Below are positions 14,422 to 21,393 of a stretch of 21,393 nt of DNA, piece by piece. Location of the stretch: positions 1 to 21,393 of the forward strand of contig USSF01000041.1 of assembly GCA_900557405.1 (NCBI GenBank), in the 5' to 3' direction. The stretch's first letter is position 1. Each line of letters opens with the position of its first letter. Origin of the DNA: an uncultured Prevotella sp. (lineage in GTDB: Bacteria; Bacteroidota; Bacteroidia; Bacteroidales; Bacteroidaceae). Both the position numbers and the translations under genes were made by a program. Under the pieces are notes generated by a model that had not been told where the DNA came from, did no database searches, and saw only the letters and a list, made by a program, of their open reading frames with translations.

Positions 14422-17187
14422 ATGGACAAACTTTTCCTCTTTGATGCCTACGCCCTGATTTACAGGTCGTATTACGCATTCATAAAAAACCCGAGAATAA
14501 ACTCCAAGGGACTGAACACTTCGGCAGTGATGGGATTCTGCAATACGCTGCACGAGGTGTTGCAAAAGGAGCAGCCCAAGTACCTCGGCGTGGCTTTCGA
14601 CCCGCACGGACCCACCTTCCGCAACGAAGCCTACGAACAATACAAGGCGCAGCGCGAGGAGACACCGGAAGACATCCGCAAAGCGGTGCCTATCATCAAG
14701 GATATTCTCGGGGCTATGCACATCCCCGTGCTCGAAGTGGCTGGATATGAGGCGGATGACGTAATCGGTACGCTCGCCAGGAAGGCCGGCACGGAAGGCA
14801 TCGACACGTATATGCTCACGCCCGACAAAGACTACGGACAGCTCGTGGGGGGCAACGTGAAGATGTTTCGCCCGCGCCACGGCGGCGGATACGAAACGCT
14901 CGACGCCGAAGGCATAAAGGAGAAATACGGCATCAGTTCGCCAGAACAGGTTATAGACCTGCTGGGACTCATGGGCGACTCGGCCGACAATATTCCGGGC
15001 TGCCCCGGTGTGGGAGAGAAGACCGCCGTGAAACTCATCACGCAGTTCGGAAGCATCGACGCCCTACTCCACCGCACCGACGAACTGAAAGGTGCACTCA
15101 AAAAGAAAGTGGAGGAAAACAAGGAGCAGATTGAATTCTCGAAATTCCTCGCCACGATAAAAACTGACGTGCCTATCGACTTGAACCTTGACGAACTCAC
15201 CGTCAAAGCTCCGGACGAGAAAAGAATAATAGAAATCTTCAATGATTTAGAGTTCAAGACCTTCACGGAGCGATTCCTTAACAAACCTAAACAACAGCAA
15301 AAAAAGGTTTCAAGTCAACTCGATTTGTTCGGCGAAATCCCGACCGACGGAGCGGAAGAAATAAAAAACGGGCCTTCTCAGAGCATAAAAACAGTGGTTC
15401 ACGACTACCAACTGGTTGATAAAGAAGAAGATATACAGAAACTGTATGATTTTTTAATTACAAAAGGATTTGTCAGTTTTGACACGGAAACCACTTCCAC
15501 CGAGGCAATCAACGCCGAATTGGTGGGTTTGAGCTTCTGTGTGGAAGAAAAACAAGCTTTCTACGTTCCCGTGCCGGCTGAGAGACAGGAAGCGGAGAAG
15601 ATTGTAAATATTTTCAAACCGCTGTACGAAAGTGAGGAGATTCTTAAAATCGGACAAAACATGAAGTACGACATCGAGGTGCTGGGAAACTACGGCATCG
15701 AGGTAAGAGGAAAAATGTTTGACACGATGATTGCCCATTATCTCATCCAGCCCGAACTGCGTCACAACATGGACTACATGGCCGAGATATACCTGGGCTA
15801 TCAGACCATACACATCGAAGAACTCATCGGACCGAAGGGCAAGGGACAGAAAAACATGCGCGACCTCACGCCGGAGCAGATATACGAATATGCTGCCGAA
15901 GATGCCGACATCACTCTGCAACTGAAAAACAAGCTGGAGCCAGAACTGAAGAAGTATGGAGCAGAAGACCTTTTCTATAATATAGAGATGCCACTCATGC
16001 CCGTGCTCGCCGAGATGGAGATGAACGGAGTGAGGATTGACACGGATTCGCTGAAGGAGACTTCCGGCGTGCTGACTTCAAGGATGAAGGAAATCGAAAG
16101 CCGCATCTACGAACTTGCCGGCATGGAATTCAACATCGCATCACCGAAACAGGTGGGCGAAGTGTTGTTTGACAAGCTGAAGATTGTGGAGAAGGCGAAG
16201 AAGACGAAGACGGGACAATACGTGACAAACGAGGAAGTGCTGCAGTCCTTGAAGCACAAGCATGAAATCGTGGCTGACATACTGGAACACAGAGGGTTGA
16301 AGAAGCTGCTCGGCACTTATGTTGACGCCCTGCCGAAGCTGATAAACCCACGCACTGGACATATCCATACGTCTTTCAACCAGACGGTTACGGCTACGGG
16401 ACGACTTTCTTCGAGCGACCCTAACCTGCAGAATATTCCCGTGCGCGGCGAGGACGGAAAAGAAATCCGCAAGGCTTTCATCCCGGAGCCGGGATGCGAG
16501 TTCTTCTCTGCCGACTACAGTCAGATTGAGCTTCGCGTGATGGCTCATCTCAGTGGCGACGAGAACATGATCGAGGCTTTCCGCGAAGGCTATGACATCC
16601 ATGCTGCCACGGCTGCAAATATATACAAAGAGGACATCAACGACGTATCGCGCGACCAGCGAACAAAGGCAAAGCGCGCCAACTTCGGCATCATCTACGG
16701 CATCACCGTATTCGGATTGGCAGAGCGTCTGGAGATAAGCCGCGAAGAAGCTAAACAGCTGATTTCCGGTTACTTCGAGACCTTCCCCAAGGTGAAGGAA
16801 TATATGGACGAGAGCATCCAGAGGGCACGTGCAATGGGCTATGCCGAAACACTGTTCCATCGCCGACGCTATCTTGCCGACATCAATTCCCATAACGCCA
16901 CGGTGCGTGGCTTTGCAGAGCGCAACGCCATAAACGCACCGATTCAGGGCACGGCAGCCGATATAATAAAGGTGGCGATGATACGCATCCACCGTCGCTT
17001 CAAGGCTGAGGGAATCCTGTCGAAAATGATTCTGCAGGTACACGACGAATTGAACTTCAGCGTCGTGCCCGAGGAGCACGAAAAGGTGGAACGCATCGTT
17101 ATGGAGGAGATGCAGAATGCCTTCGAGATGCAGGTTCCCCTCGTTGCCGACAGCGGATGGGGAAAGAACTGGCTCGAAGCACATTGA
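14422..17187 (+). CDS. polA: DNA polymerase I
   Basis: DNA polymerase I fills repair gaps and removes Okazaki RNA primers. At 921 residues it is full length with three domains. The 5'-3' exonuclease (about 1-290) shows EADDVIGTLAR, TPDKDYGQLV and the GDSADNIPGCPGVGEKTA helix-hairpin-helix. The 3'-5' proofreading domain (about 330-510) keeps its acidic residues: DTET, NMKYD and YAAED. The polymerase domain has motif A with D698 (DYSQIELR), motif B with K751 (KRANFGIIYG) and motif C with H874-D875-E876 (QVHDELNF). Proofreading therefore looks active, unlike in some Gram-positive homologues. The start MDKLFLFDAYALIYRS is the standard N-terminus. It is divergent from the polyprenyl synthase gene and is followed by intergenic repeat copies. 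Confidence 0.98.
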   Translation: MDKLFLFDAYALIYRSYYAFIKNPRINSKGLNTSAVMGFCNTLHEVLQKEQPKYLGVAFDPHGPTFRNEAYEQYKAQREETPEDIRKAVPIIKDILGAMHIPVLEVAGYEADDVIGTLARKAGTEGIDTYMLTPDKDYGQLVGGNVKMFRPRHGGGYETLDAEGIKEKYGISSPEQVIDLLGLMGDSADNIPGCPGVGEKTAVKLITQFGSIDALLHRTDELKGALKKKVEENKEQIEFSKFLATIKTDVPIDLNLDELTVKAPDEKRIIEIFNDLEFKTFTERFLNKPKQQQKKVSSQLDLFGEIPTDGAEEIKNGPSQSIKTVVHDYQLVDKEEDIQKLYDFLITKGFVSFDTETTSTEAINAELVGLSFCVEEKQAFYVPVPAERQEAEKIVNIFKPLYESEEILKIGQNMKYDIEVLGNYGIEVRGKMFDTMIAHYLIQPELRHNMDYMAEIYLGYQTIHIEELIGPKGKGQKNMRDLTPEQIYEYAAEDADITLQLKNKLEPELKKYGAEDLFYNIEMPLMPVLAEMEMNGVRIDTDSLKETSGVLTSRMKEIESRIYELAGMEFNIASPKQVGEVLFDKLKIVEKAKKTKTGQYVTNEEVLQSLKHKHEIVADILEHRGLKKLLGTYVDALPKLINPRTGHIHTSFNQTVTATGRLSSSDPNLQNIPVRGEDGKEIRKAFIPEPGCEFFSADYSQIELRVMAHLSGDENMIEAFREGYDIHAATAANIYKEDINDVSRDQRTKAKRANFGIIYGITVFGLAERLEISREEAKQLISGYFETFPKVKEYMDESIQRARAMGYAETLFHRRRYLADINSHNATVRGFAERNAINAPIQGTAADIIKVAMIRIHRRFKAEGILSKMILQVHDELNFSVVPEEHEKVERIVMEEMQNAFEMQVPLVADSGWGKNWLEAH

Positions 17188-17194
17188 TATGAAA

Positions 17195-17419
17195 CACCCA
17201 ACCTAACTCTCCCAAAGGGAGGGAATGAAAACCCACCCTGACCCTCCCAAAGGGAGGGAATGGAGTTACCCTGGATATGAAAAAGTAAAAGGGTGATAAA
17301 GGCGGAAAATATATTTAATAATAACAATAGTATCAATCAAAAAAGACTACGACACCTACTCATAATAATATACTATCAGGTAATCTCATTCCCTCCCCTT
17401 GGGAGGGTTAGGGTGGGTG
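17195..17419. repeat. Intergenic repeat block with inverted ends
   Basis: Three copies of a ~32-bp GC-rich element built on ACCCTNACCCTCCCAAAGGGAGGGAATG occur here as separate parts. Two are direct (17195-17227 and 17232-17263) and one is inverted (17387-17419). Each copy holds its own short palindrome CTCCC-AAA-GGGAG or similar. The outer copies are inverted relative to each other and bound ~125 bases of A+T-rich DNA without a gene. The layout resembles a REP-type element or a small non-autonomous (MITE-like) insertion. No target-site duplication was identified. Confidence 0.65.
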
Positions 17420-17452
17420 TCAGAGTATAGTCAGGATTAAAAATTTTACATT

Positions 17453-17788
17453 ATGGAAAACTACGAATGGGCGAAAGCCATGAACTGTGCCGTTACGGTA
17501 TGCGACGCCGAAGGCACCATCATTTACATGAACGACAAGTCGCGCGAGACCTACAAGAAGGAGGGCGACCTCATCGGCAAGAACCTCTACGCCTGCCACT
17601 CCGAAAGGTCTAAGGAGATTATCCGCCACCTTCTCGAAACGGGCGGCAGCAACGCCTATACCATTGAGAAACAGGGCGTTCACAAGGTAATATACCAGAC
17701 GGCATGGAAGAAGGACGGCAAGGTTGCAGGCATCGTTGAGATATCAATGATCACCCCTGCCGACATGCCGCACTACGTGAGGGGATAG
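17453..17788 (+). CDS. Single-domain PAS protein
   Basis: A 111-residue protein that consists of little more than one PAS fold. An N-terminal strand segment AVTVCDAEGTIIYMNDKS (about 13-30) is followed by the helical GDLIGKNLYACHSERS part (38-53). The C-terminal strands are VHKVIYQTAWKKDGKVAGIVEIS (about 76-98). PAS domains sense small molecules, redox state or light through a bound cofactor, or mediate dimerisation. There is no output domain such as a kinase, so it must act by protein contact or ligand binding. C48-H49 in the central helix could bind a metal or haem, but this is speculation. It is preceded by the repeat block and followed by nested inverted repeats. No promoter is clear. Confidence 0.8.
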   Translation: MENYEWAKAMNCAVTVCDAEGTIIYMNDKSRETYKKEGDLIGKNLYACHSERSKEIIRHLLETGGSNAYTIEKQGVHKVIYQTAWKKDGKVAGIVEISMITPADMPHYVRG

Positions 17789-17813
17789 ACAAGCGGCCTA
17801 CCCTACTCCAACC

Positions 17814-17887
17814 AAATCACCGGAATCCTCCAACCCTTTCCAAACATTTACAACAAAGGAAAGGCAAACAGAGAGTTCCGGTGATTT
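17814..17887 (+). terminator. Nested inverted repeat after the PAS gene
   Basis: AAATCACCGGAA (17814-17825) pairs perfectly with TTCCGGTGATTT (17876-17887). Inside it CCTTTCC (17835-17841) pairs with GGAAAGG (17858-17864). It starts 25 bases after the PAS stop codon and ends in a T-rich stretch (TTTCCATTTAAATT), so termination is the simplest role. The length and perfection of the outer 12-bp arms are unusual for a terminator. Confidence 0.5.
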
Positions 17888-17898
17888 CCATTTAAATT

Positions 17899-17939
17899 CA
17901 GCAAAGCACTAATCGTTAACGAGTTAGACAACATTGCTG
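17899..17939. other. Second nested inverted repeat
   Basis: CAGCAA (17899-17904) pairs with TTGCTG (17934-17939), enclosing an imperfect palindrome centred on CGTTAACG (arms CTAAT and AGTTAG, 17909-17927). It lies just upstream of the promoter at 17974 and could be an operator for that promoter. This is inference. Confidence 0.4.
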
Positions 17940-17973
17940 CAAAAAGAAATTTACATCTTTTTCTTCCTAAAGT

Positions 17974-18004
17974 TTTGCAATAACACAATATTATACTAAA
18001 TTTG
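17974..18004 (+). promoter_or_regulatory. Bacteroides-type promoter without its own gene
   Basis: TTTG (17974-17977), 19 bases, then TAAATTTG (17997-18004) is a full match to the Bacteroidota promoter consensus. Transcription would start near 18011. The leader contains a hairpin (CCCATTGCC-GAA-GGC-AATGGG, 18015-18038), but the gene it should drive is not there. Within ~50 bases the sequence becomes the end of a Bacillota ftsE gene. Confidence 0.65.
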
Positions 18005-18042
18005 CAATGTCTATCCCATTGCCGAAGGCCCGAATGGGTTGA

Positions 18043-18120
18043 GGTGGGACAGACATACATATAAATAAAGGCGTAATAGTAAAAGATGATCAAAAAGGTG
18101 GGTATGATTGTGAGATTTAA
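18043..18120 (+). pseudogene. ftsE: 3' remnant of ftsE (truncated at the junction)
   Basis: The frame ending TAA at 18118-18120 reads HINKGVIVKDDQKGGYDCEI over its last 20 codons, which looks like the C-terminus of FtsE ATPases from low-GC Bacillota. An in-frame TGA at 18040-18042 closes the frame upstream, so at most 25 codons remain of a normally ~228-residue protein. The remnant overlaps the ftsX start (GTG 18110) by 11 bases, as expected for an intact ftsE-ftsX pair. All ATPase motifs (Walker A and B) are missing. This is best read as the edge of a foreign piece joined to Bacteroidota DNA, not a decayed gene. Confidence 0.7.
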
Positions 18121-19003
18121 TGTATTGAATTATTTAATAGGAGAAGGAATTAGAAATTTATTTAAGAATAAAAAATCAACAATGTCATCATTAATTATAA
18201 TGTGTGCCACAATGTTGATATTTGGATTATTTTTTGTAATAGGAGAAAATTTAAATGCATTTGTAGAAAATGTAGCAGATGCACAAGAAATTAGGGTAAT
18301 AATAGATAATGATGCAACAGAAAGTGAAATTGAAGAAGTAGGAAATGAAATACTTTCAATAGATGGAGTAAAAAGTGCAGAATTTGTATCAAAAGATGAA
18401 GCTTTAGATTATATGAAAGATATGCTAGGTGATGAGTTACTAGAAGGATATTCAGAAAGAAATATTCTATCAGTTGCTTATAATGTAACATTAACAGACT
18501 TAAGGTTAAATAATGATGTACAAGATAGTATAAGTCAACTTCCTCATGTAAAGAAAATAGTATCAAGCAATCAAGTGATATCACAAATAATTAGTTTGGC
18601 TAAAGGTGTTAGAATTATAACAGGAGGAATATTAATACTATTAATAATAATATCTGTATCTATAATCACAAACACAATCAAATTAGCTGTACATTCAAGA
18701 AGAAAAGAAATATCAATAATGAAATATGTTGGAGCTACAAACAGTTTTATTAGATGGCCATTTTTAGTAGAAGGAATAATAATAGGTATTGTTTCTGGAT
18801 TATTATCAGTTGCGTTAATAGGAGGAGCTTATACTGGAATTGCACATAAATTAGCAGAAACATCATTTTTACAAATGGCGAATTGGACCTTGTTGAATTT
18901 CTCTGATATGTTTAATTTAATATTAATGGTATATCTAGGTTTAGGAATTGGAATAGGTGTACTTGGAAGTAGTATATCAATGAGAAAATATTTAGAAGTT
19001 TAA
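18110..19003 (+). CDS. ftsX: Cell division protein FtsX
   Basis: The membrane partner of the FtsE ATPase. The FtsEX complex switches on peptidoglycan hydrolases at the division or growth site. Four spans are visible at about residues 25-48, 168-192, 219-243 and 269-291. A large extracellular loop lies at about 50-165, and a conserved RRKEISIMKYVGAT segment sits before span 3, typical of FtsX/MacB-type permeases. I chose the GTG at 18110 (product MRFNVLNYLIGEG, 297 residues) because AAGGTGGG (18095-18102) sits seven bases upstream. The ATG at 18104 is only one base from that site, and a still longer reading from 18086 is also open. Codons are extremely A+T-rich, unlike everything to the left. 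The ftsE partner is cut off upstream, and two hydrolases follow. Confidence 0.9.
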   Translation: MRFNVLNYLIGEGIRNLFKNKKSTMSSLIIMCATMLIFGLFFVIGENLNAFVENVADAQEIRVIIDNDATESEIEEVGNEILSIDGVKSAEFVSKDEALDYMKDMLGDELLEGYSERNILSVAYNVTLTDLRLNNDVQDSISQLPHVKKIVSSNQVISQIISLAKGVRIITGGILILLIIISVSIITNTIKLAVHSRRKEISIMKYVGATNSFIRWPFLVEGIIIGIVSGLLSVALIGGAYTGIAHKLAETSFLQMANWTLLNFSDMFNLILMVYLGLGIGIGVLGSSISMRKYLEV

Positions 19004-19010
19004 TTAAATA

Positions 19011-19020
19011 GAAAGGGTGG
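19011..19020 (+). promoter_or_regulatory. Shine-Dalgarno site of the first M23 peptidase gene
   Basis: GAAAGGGTGG lies 11 bases before the ATG at 19032. Another ATG at 19023 is followed directly by TAG, which leaves 19032 as the usable start. Such sites are absent from the Bacteroidota part of the window. Confidence 0.55.
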
Positions 19021-19031
19021 AAATGTAGAGA

Positions 19032-20231
19032 ATGCGTAGGCTTTTAACAATAATTTTAATATTAATAATAACTTGTAGCCTATGTATTTGCGTACACGCA
19101 CAAGACCTTACACAATTACAAGAGCAATCAAACCAATTAACACAGTCTATAGACGAGTCTAACAATAGATTACAAGCGGTTCAGGAACAATTATCAACTA
19201 ATATGCAAGAATTGCAAGATTTAGATAATCAAATTGCACAATCTCAAGAAGAGTTAAGTACTATAAATGATGACATAAATGATTTGATTAATCAAATAAA
19301 TGAAAATGAAGATAAACTTTCTAAAACACAAGCTGATTTGGACAGCATTCAAGGATTGTTAGATGCAAGAATTATAAAAATGTATGAAACGCCTAAATTT
19401 GAATTTTTGCAAGTAATATTAGCATCTAAAAATGTTACAGAAATTTTATCAACATATTATGCAATGAAAGAATTAGCAGAATATGATAATCAATTATTAG
19501 ACAAAGTAAAAAAACAAAAAGAAGAAATAGAAACAACTAAAAAAATACTTGCAGAAAAAAAGAAACAAGTAATCGAAAATAAGCAAAAACAACAGAAAAA
19601 AACTCAAGTGTTAGCAAATACAAAAATAATGAGACAATATTATATAAGTAAGTTATCCACTGAAGAACAAGCGTTGCAAGCAAAAATAGATGTGTATAAC
19701 TCGCAAGTGTCTGCAATAGAATCTGAAATAAAATTAATTGTTTTAAATAGTATTAGCCCTGACTATATTGGAGGAGCAATGATTTGGCCAATACCAGGAT
19801 ATACAACAATAACATCAGAATATGGAATGAGAGTTCATCCTATAACAGGTGCGTATAAATTGCATACAGGAACAGATATTGGTGCACCTATGGGAGCAGA
19901 CTTTGTCGCTGCTGCTAATGGTGTTGTGGTTAAAGCTGAAATGACACCTGCATATGGAAATATGGTAATAATTGACCATGGTGGAGGAGTTCAGACTTTA
20001 TATGCACATGGAAGTGAAATTGTTGTGCAAATGGGCCAAGAAGTTAAAGCAGGTACACCAGTTTTAAAAGTTGGCTCAACAGGTTATTCAACTGGTCCAC
20101 ATGCTCATTTCGAAATAAGAATAAATGGACAAACAGTAAATCCTATGGAATATTTACTAAAACAAGATGAATTACAAAATATTACTAAAAATATCGAAGA
20201 AAAGCAAGAAGAAACAAATGTTGAAGAATAA
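19032..20231 (+). CDS. CwlO/PcsB-like coiled-coil M23 peptidoglycan hydrolase
   Basis: A secreted murein endopeptidase, probably the hydrolase controlled by FtsEX. The 399 residues show a signal peptide (hydrophobic core 4-20, cleavage near VHA-QD at residue 23). A long coiled coil follows at about 27-235, containing the conserved break LDARIIKMYETPKFEFLQVIL-type region near 112-135 that couples to FtsX in PcsB/CwlO/EnvC proteins. The C-terminal LytM (M23) domain covers about 250-380. The zinc ligands and catalytic residues are intact: H278 and D282 (HTGTD) and H357-x-H359 (HAHFE). It follows ftsX by 28 bases, clearly one operon. The A+T-rich codon use and Shine-Dalgarno site mark a low-GC Bacillota. 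A paralogue follows directly. Confidence 0.9.
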   Translation: MRRLLTIILILIITCSLCICVHAQDLTQLQEQSNQLTQSIDESNNRLQAVQEQLSTNMQELQDLDNQIAQSQEELSTINDDINDLINQINENEDKLSKTQADLDSIQGLLDARIIKMYETPKFEFLQVILASKNVTEILSTYYAMKELAEYDNQLLDKVKKQKEEIETTKKILAEKKKQVIENKQKQQKKTQVLANTKIMRQYYISKLSTEEQALQAKIDVYNSQVSAIESEIKLIVLNSISPDYIGGAMIWPIPGYTTITSEYGMRVHPITGAYKLHTGTDIGAPMGADFVAAANGVVVKAEMTPAYGNMVIIDHGGGVQTLYAHGSEIVVQMGQEVKAGTPVLKVGSTGYSTGPHAHFEIRINGQTVNPMEYLLKQDELQNITKNIEEKQEETNVEE

Positions 20232-20241
20232 AATACAATGT

Positions 20242-20247
20242 AGGAGG
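20242..20247 (+). promoter_or_regulatory. Canonical Shine-Dalgarno AGGAGG
   Basis: AGGAGG lies ten bases before the ATG at 20258. It fixes the start of the second peptidase gene and contrasts with the Shine-Dalgarno-free genes of the left part. Confidence 0.8.
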
Positions 20248-20257
20248 AAAAATTATA

Positions 20258-21393
20258 ATGAAAAAGATTTTACTAAAAATAGTAGGAATTACAATATCGA
20301 CAATTTTGGTTTTGCAAAGCTCACAAGTATTTGCTGTAACACAAAGAGAAATACAACAAAAAAAGGAGCAGGCACAAGAACAAGCTAAACAACAAACAGC
20401 TGAAAATGATAGTAAAATAGATGAAGCTGAAAAGAAAAAAGAAGAAATTGCAAATGAAAAATCAGAAACAATGAAAACTGTTGAAAATTTGATAACTAAA
20501 ATATCAGATGCTGAAACAGAAGTTGATGATTTGAATGACAAAGTTCAGAACTTGCAAACTGAAATATCAAATAAAGAAAAAGACATACAACAAATGGAAG
20601 CAGAATATACTAAACAAGAAGAACTTCTTGACACAAGAATTGTTGCTATGTATGAAAGAAGCCAAACATCATTCCTAGACGTATTTTTAAATGCTTCTAG
20701 TATGACAGATGCATTAGCCAAATATTATGCTGCATCTGAATTGTTTGAATCTGATAAGGAATTGATTCAAGCAACAAAAGACCAAAAAGCGAAAATTGAA
20801 AGTGAAAAAAAAGAACTAGAAAATAATAAAGCCGAATTGGATACTTCGCTTGCAGAACAGAAAACAAAAGTAAATGAATTACAAAGCTTGAAATCTGAAA
20901 AACAAAGTTATGCTAATAAATTAACTCAAGATGAAAAAGAAGTGCAAAAAGAAATTGAAGAATTACAAGCTGATAATAAACAGATTGAAAAAGAAGTTAA
21001 AGAAGCTGAACAAAAATATCAAAAACAATTAGAAGAGCTTATAAAACAACAGCAACAACAAAACCAGAAAAACAATAATTCAAGTTCAAAAAATAATTCA
21101 GGTTCAAACTCTTCAAATACATCACCATCAACAGGATCAGGATATTTCATGAGACCTATATCAGGAGGTTCAATATCAGCTAATGGATATTATTCTAGTG
21201 GAAAATTTCATGGCGCAATAGATTATGCTGTGTCAGTTGGAACAACTGTTGTAGCAGCTGCTGACGGAGTTGTAATGACTACAGCAGATTTGTCATCAAG
21301 TTATGGAACACATGTTGTAATAAGACATGCAAATGGAATGCAAACTTATTACGGTCATGGGACTAGAGGTTCTATATGTGTAAAACCAGGTCA
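20258..21393 (+). CDS. Second CwlO/PcsB-like M23 hydrolase (3' end outside window)
   Basis: The frame is open from the ATG at 20258 to the window edge (378 codons), so the gene is partial. The signal peptide covers about residues 1-26 (cleavage near VFA-VT). A long coiled coil (about 28-270) contains LDTRIVAMYERSQTSFLDVFL, which aligns with the same break in the preceding gene. A Q/N/S-rich flexible linker (about 272-300) then leads into an M23 domain from about 305. The first zinc-site motif is present as H318-x3-D322 (FHGAIDYA). The second, HxH, would lie just beyond the edge. The gene follows the first peptidase by 26 bases, so it is a tandem paralogue in the same ftsEX operon. The linker is not seen in the first copy, so the two may reach different places in the wall. 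Confidence 0.88.
   Translation, partial: MKKILLKIVGITISTILVLQSSQVFAVTQREIQQKKEQAQEQAKQQTAENDSKIDEAEKKKEEIANEKSETMKTVENLITKISDAETEVDDLNDKVQNLQTEISNKEKDIQQMEAEYTKQEELLDTRIVAMYERSQTSFLDVFLNASSMTDALAKYYAASELFESDKELIQATKDQKAKIESEKKELENNKAELDTSLAEQKTKVNELQSLKSEKQSYANKLTQDEKEVQKEIEELQADNKQIEKEVKEAEQKYQKQLEELIKQQQQQNQKNNNSSSKNNSGSNSSNTSPSTGSGYFMRPISGGSISANGYYSSGKFHGAIDYAVSVGTTVVAAADGVVMTTADLSSSYGTHVVIRHANGMQTYYGHGTRGSICVKPG

Noticed and set aside
18055..21393. Genomic island acquired by horizontal transfer
   Set aside because: No integrase, tRNA target, direct repeats or insertion sequence is seen at the boundary, and the foreign piece begins mid-gene in a housekeeping operon. An assembly or library chimera explains it more simply.

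Overview
The window appears to join DNA from two different organisms. Positions 1 to about 18,045 look like one stretch of a Bacteroidales chromosome (Prevotella-like). The base composition is moderate, genes lack Shine-Dalgarno sites, and several promoters match the Bacteroides-type pattern TTTG-N19-TAnnTTTG. The gene families (cytochrome-b-type FrdCAB, MnmG, UvrC, DeoC, PolA and others) also fit this group. From about 18,045 to the end the DNA is strikingly A+T-rich, uses AT-ending codons, has strong Shine-Dalgarno sites (e.g. AGGAGG at 20242-20247) and carries a low-GC Bacillota cell-wall operon: the last codons of ftsE, then ftsX, then two CwlO/PcsB-like M23 hydrolases. The ftsE frame is cut to at most 25 codons, directly beside Bacteroidota-type sequence, so an assembly chimera is the most likely explanation. 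Recent transfer is the alternative.

Layout of the Bacteroidota part. Positions 216-3747 (minus strand) hold the three-gene succinate dehydrogenase/fumarate reductase operon sdhC-sdhA-sdhB, with a good promoter at 3901-3931 and a terminator at 111-153. Reading away from it are mnmG (tRNA wobble modification), apt (adenine salvage) and uvrC (excision repair). Two copies of the ParB-binding palindrome parS (5886-5901 perfect, 7268-7283 one mismatch) flank apt, which suggests this chromosome segment is close to the replication origin. A compact operon follows: dtd, a small membrane protein, a MazG-type pyrophosphohydrolase and deoC. Then comes a secreted protein of unknown function (11417-12766), followed by a repeat- and hairpin-rich convergent region (12767-13197).

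A polyprenyl diphosphate synthase (minus) and polA (plus) diverge from a shared control region at 14176-14421. Downstream of polA lies a 225-bp block bounded by inverted copies of a Prevotella/Bacteroides-like intergenic repeat, then a single-domain PAS protein. After that come nested inverted repeats and a near-consensus promoter (17974-18004) whose natural downstream gene is missing because the contig switches source there.

The genes are mostly housekeeping: anaerobic fumarate respiration, tRNA quality and modification, nucleotide salvage and clean-up, DNA repair and replication, and isoprenoid quinone side-chain synthesis, which links functionally to the quinone-dependent fumarate reductase. 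The Bacillota part encodes the FtsEX-controlled septal peptidoglycan hydrolysis module. I saw no rRNA, intact tRNA, CRISPR array or transposase. The most notable signals are the chimeric junction inside ftsE, the parS pair, and several families of short-period intergenic repeats.
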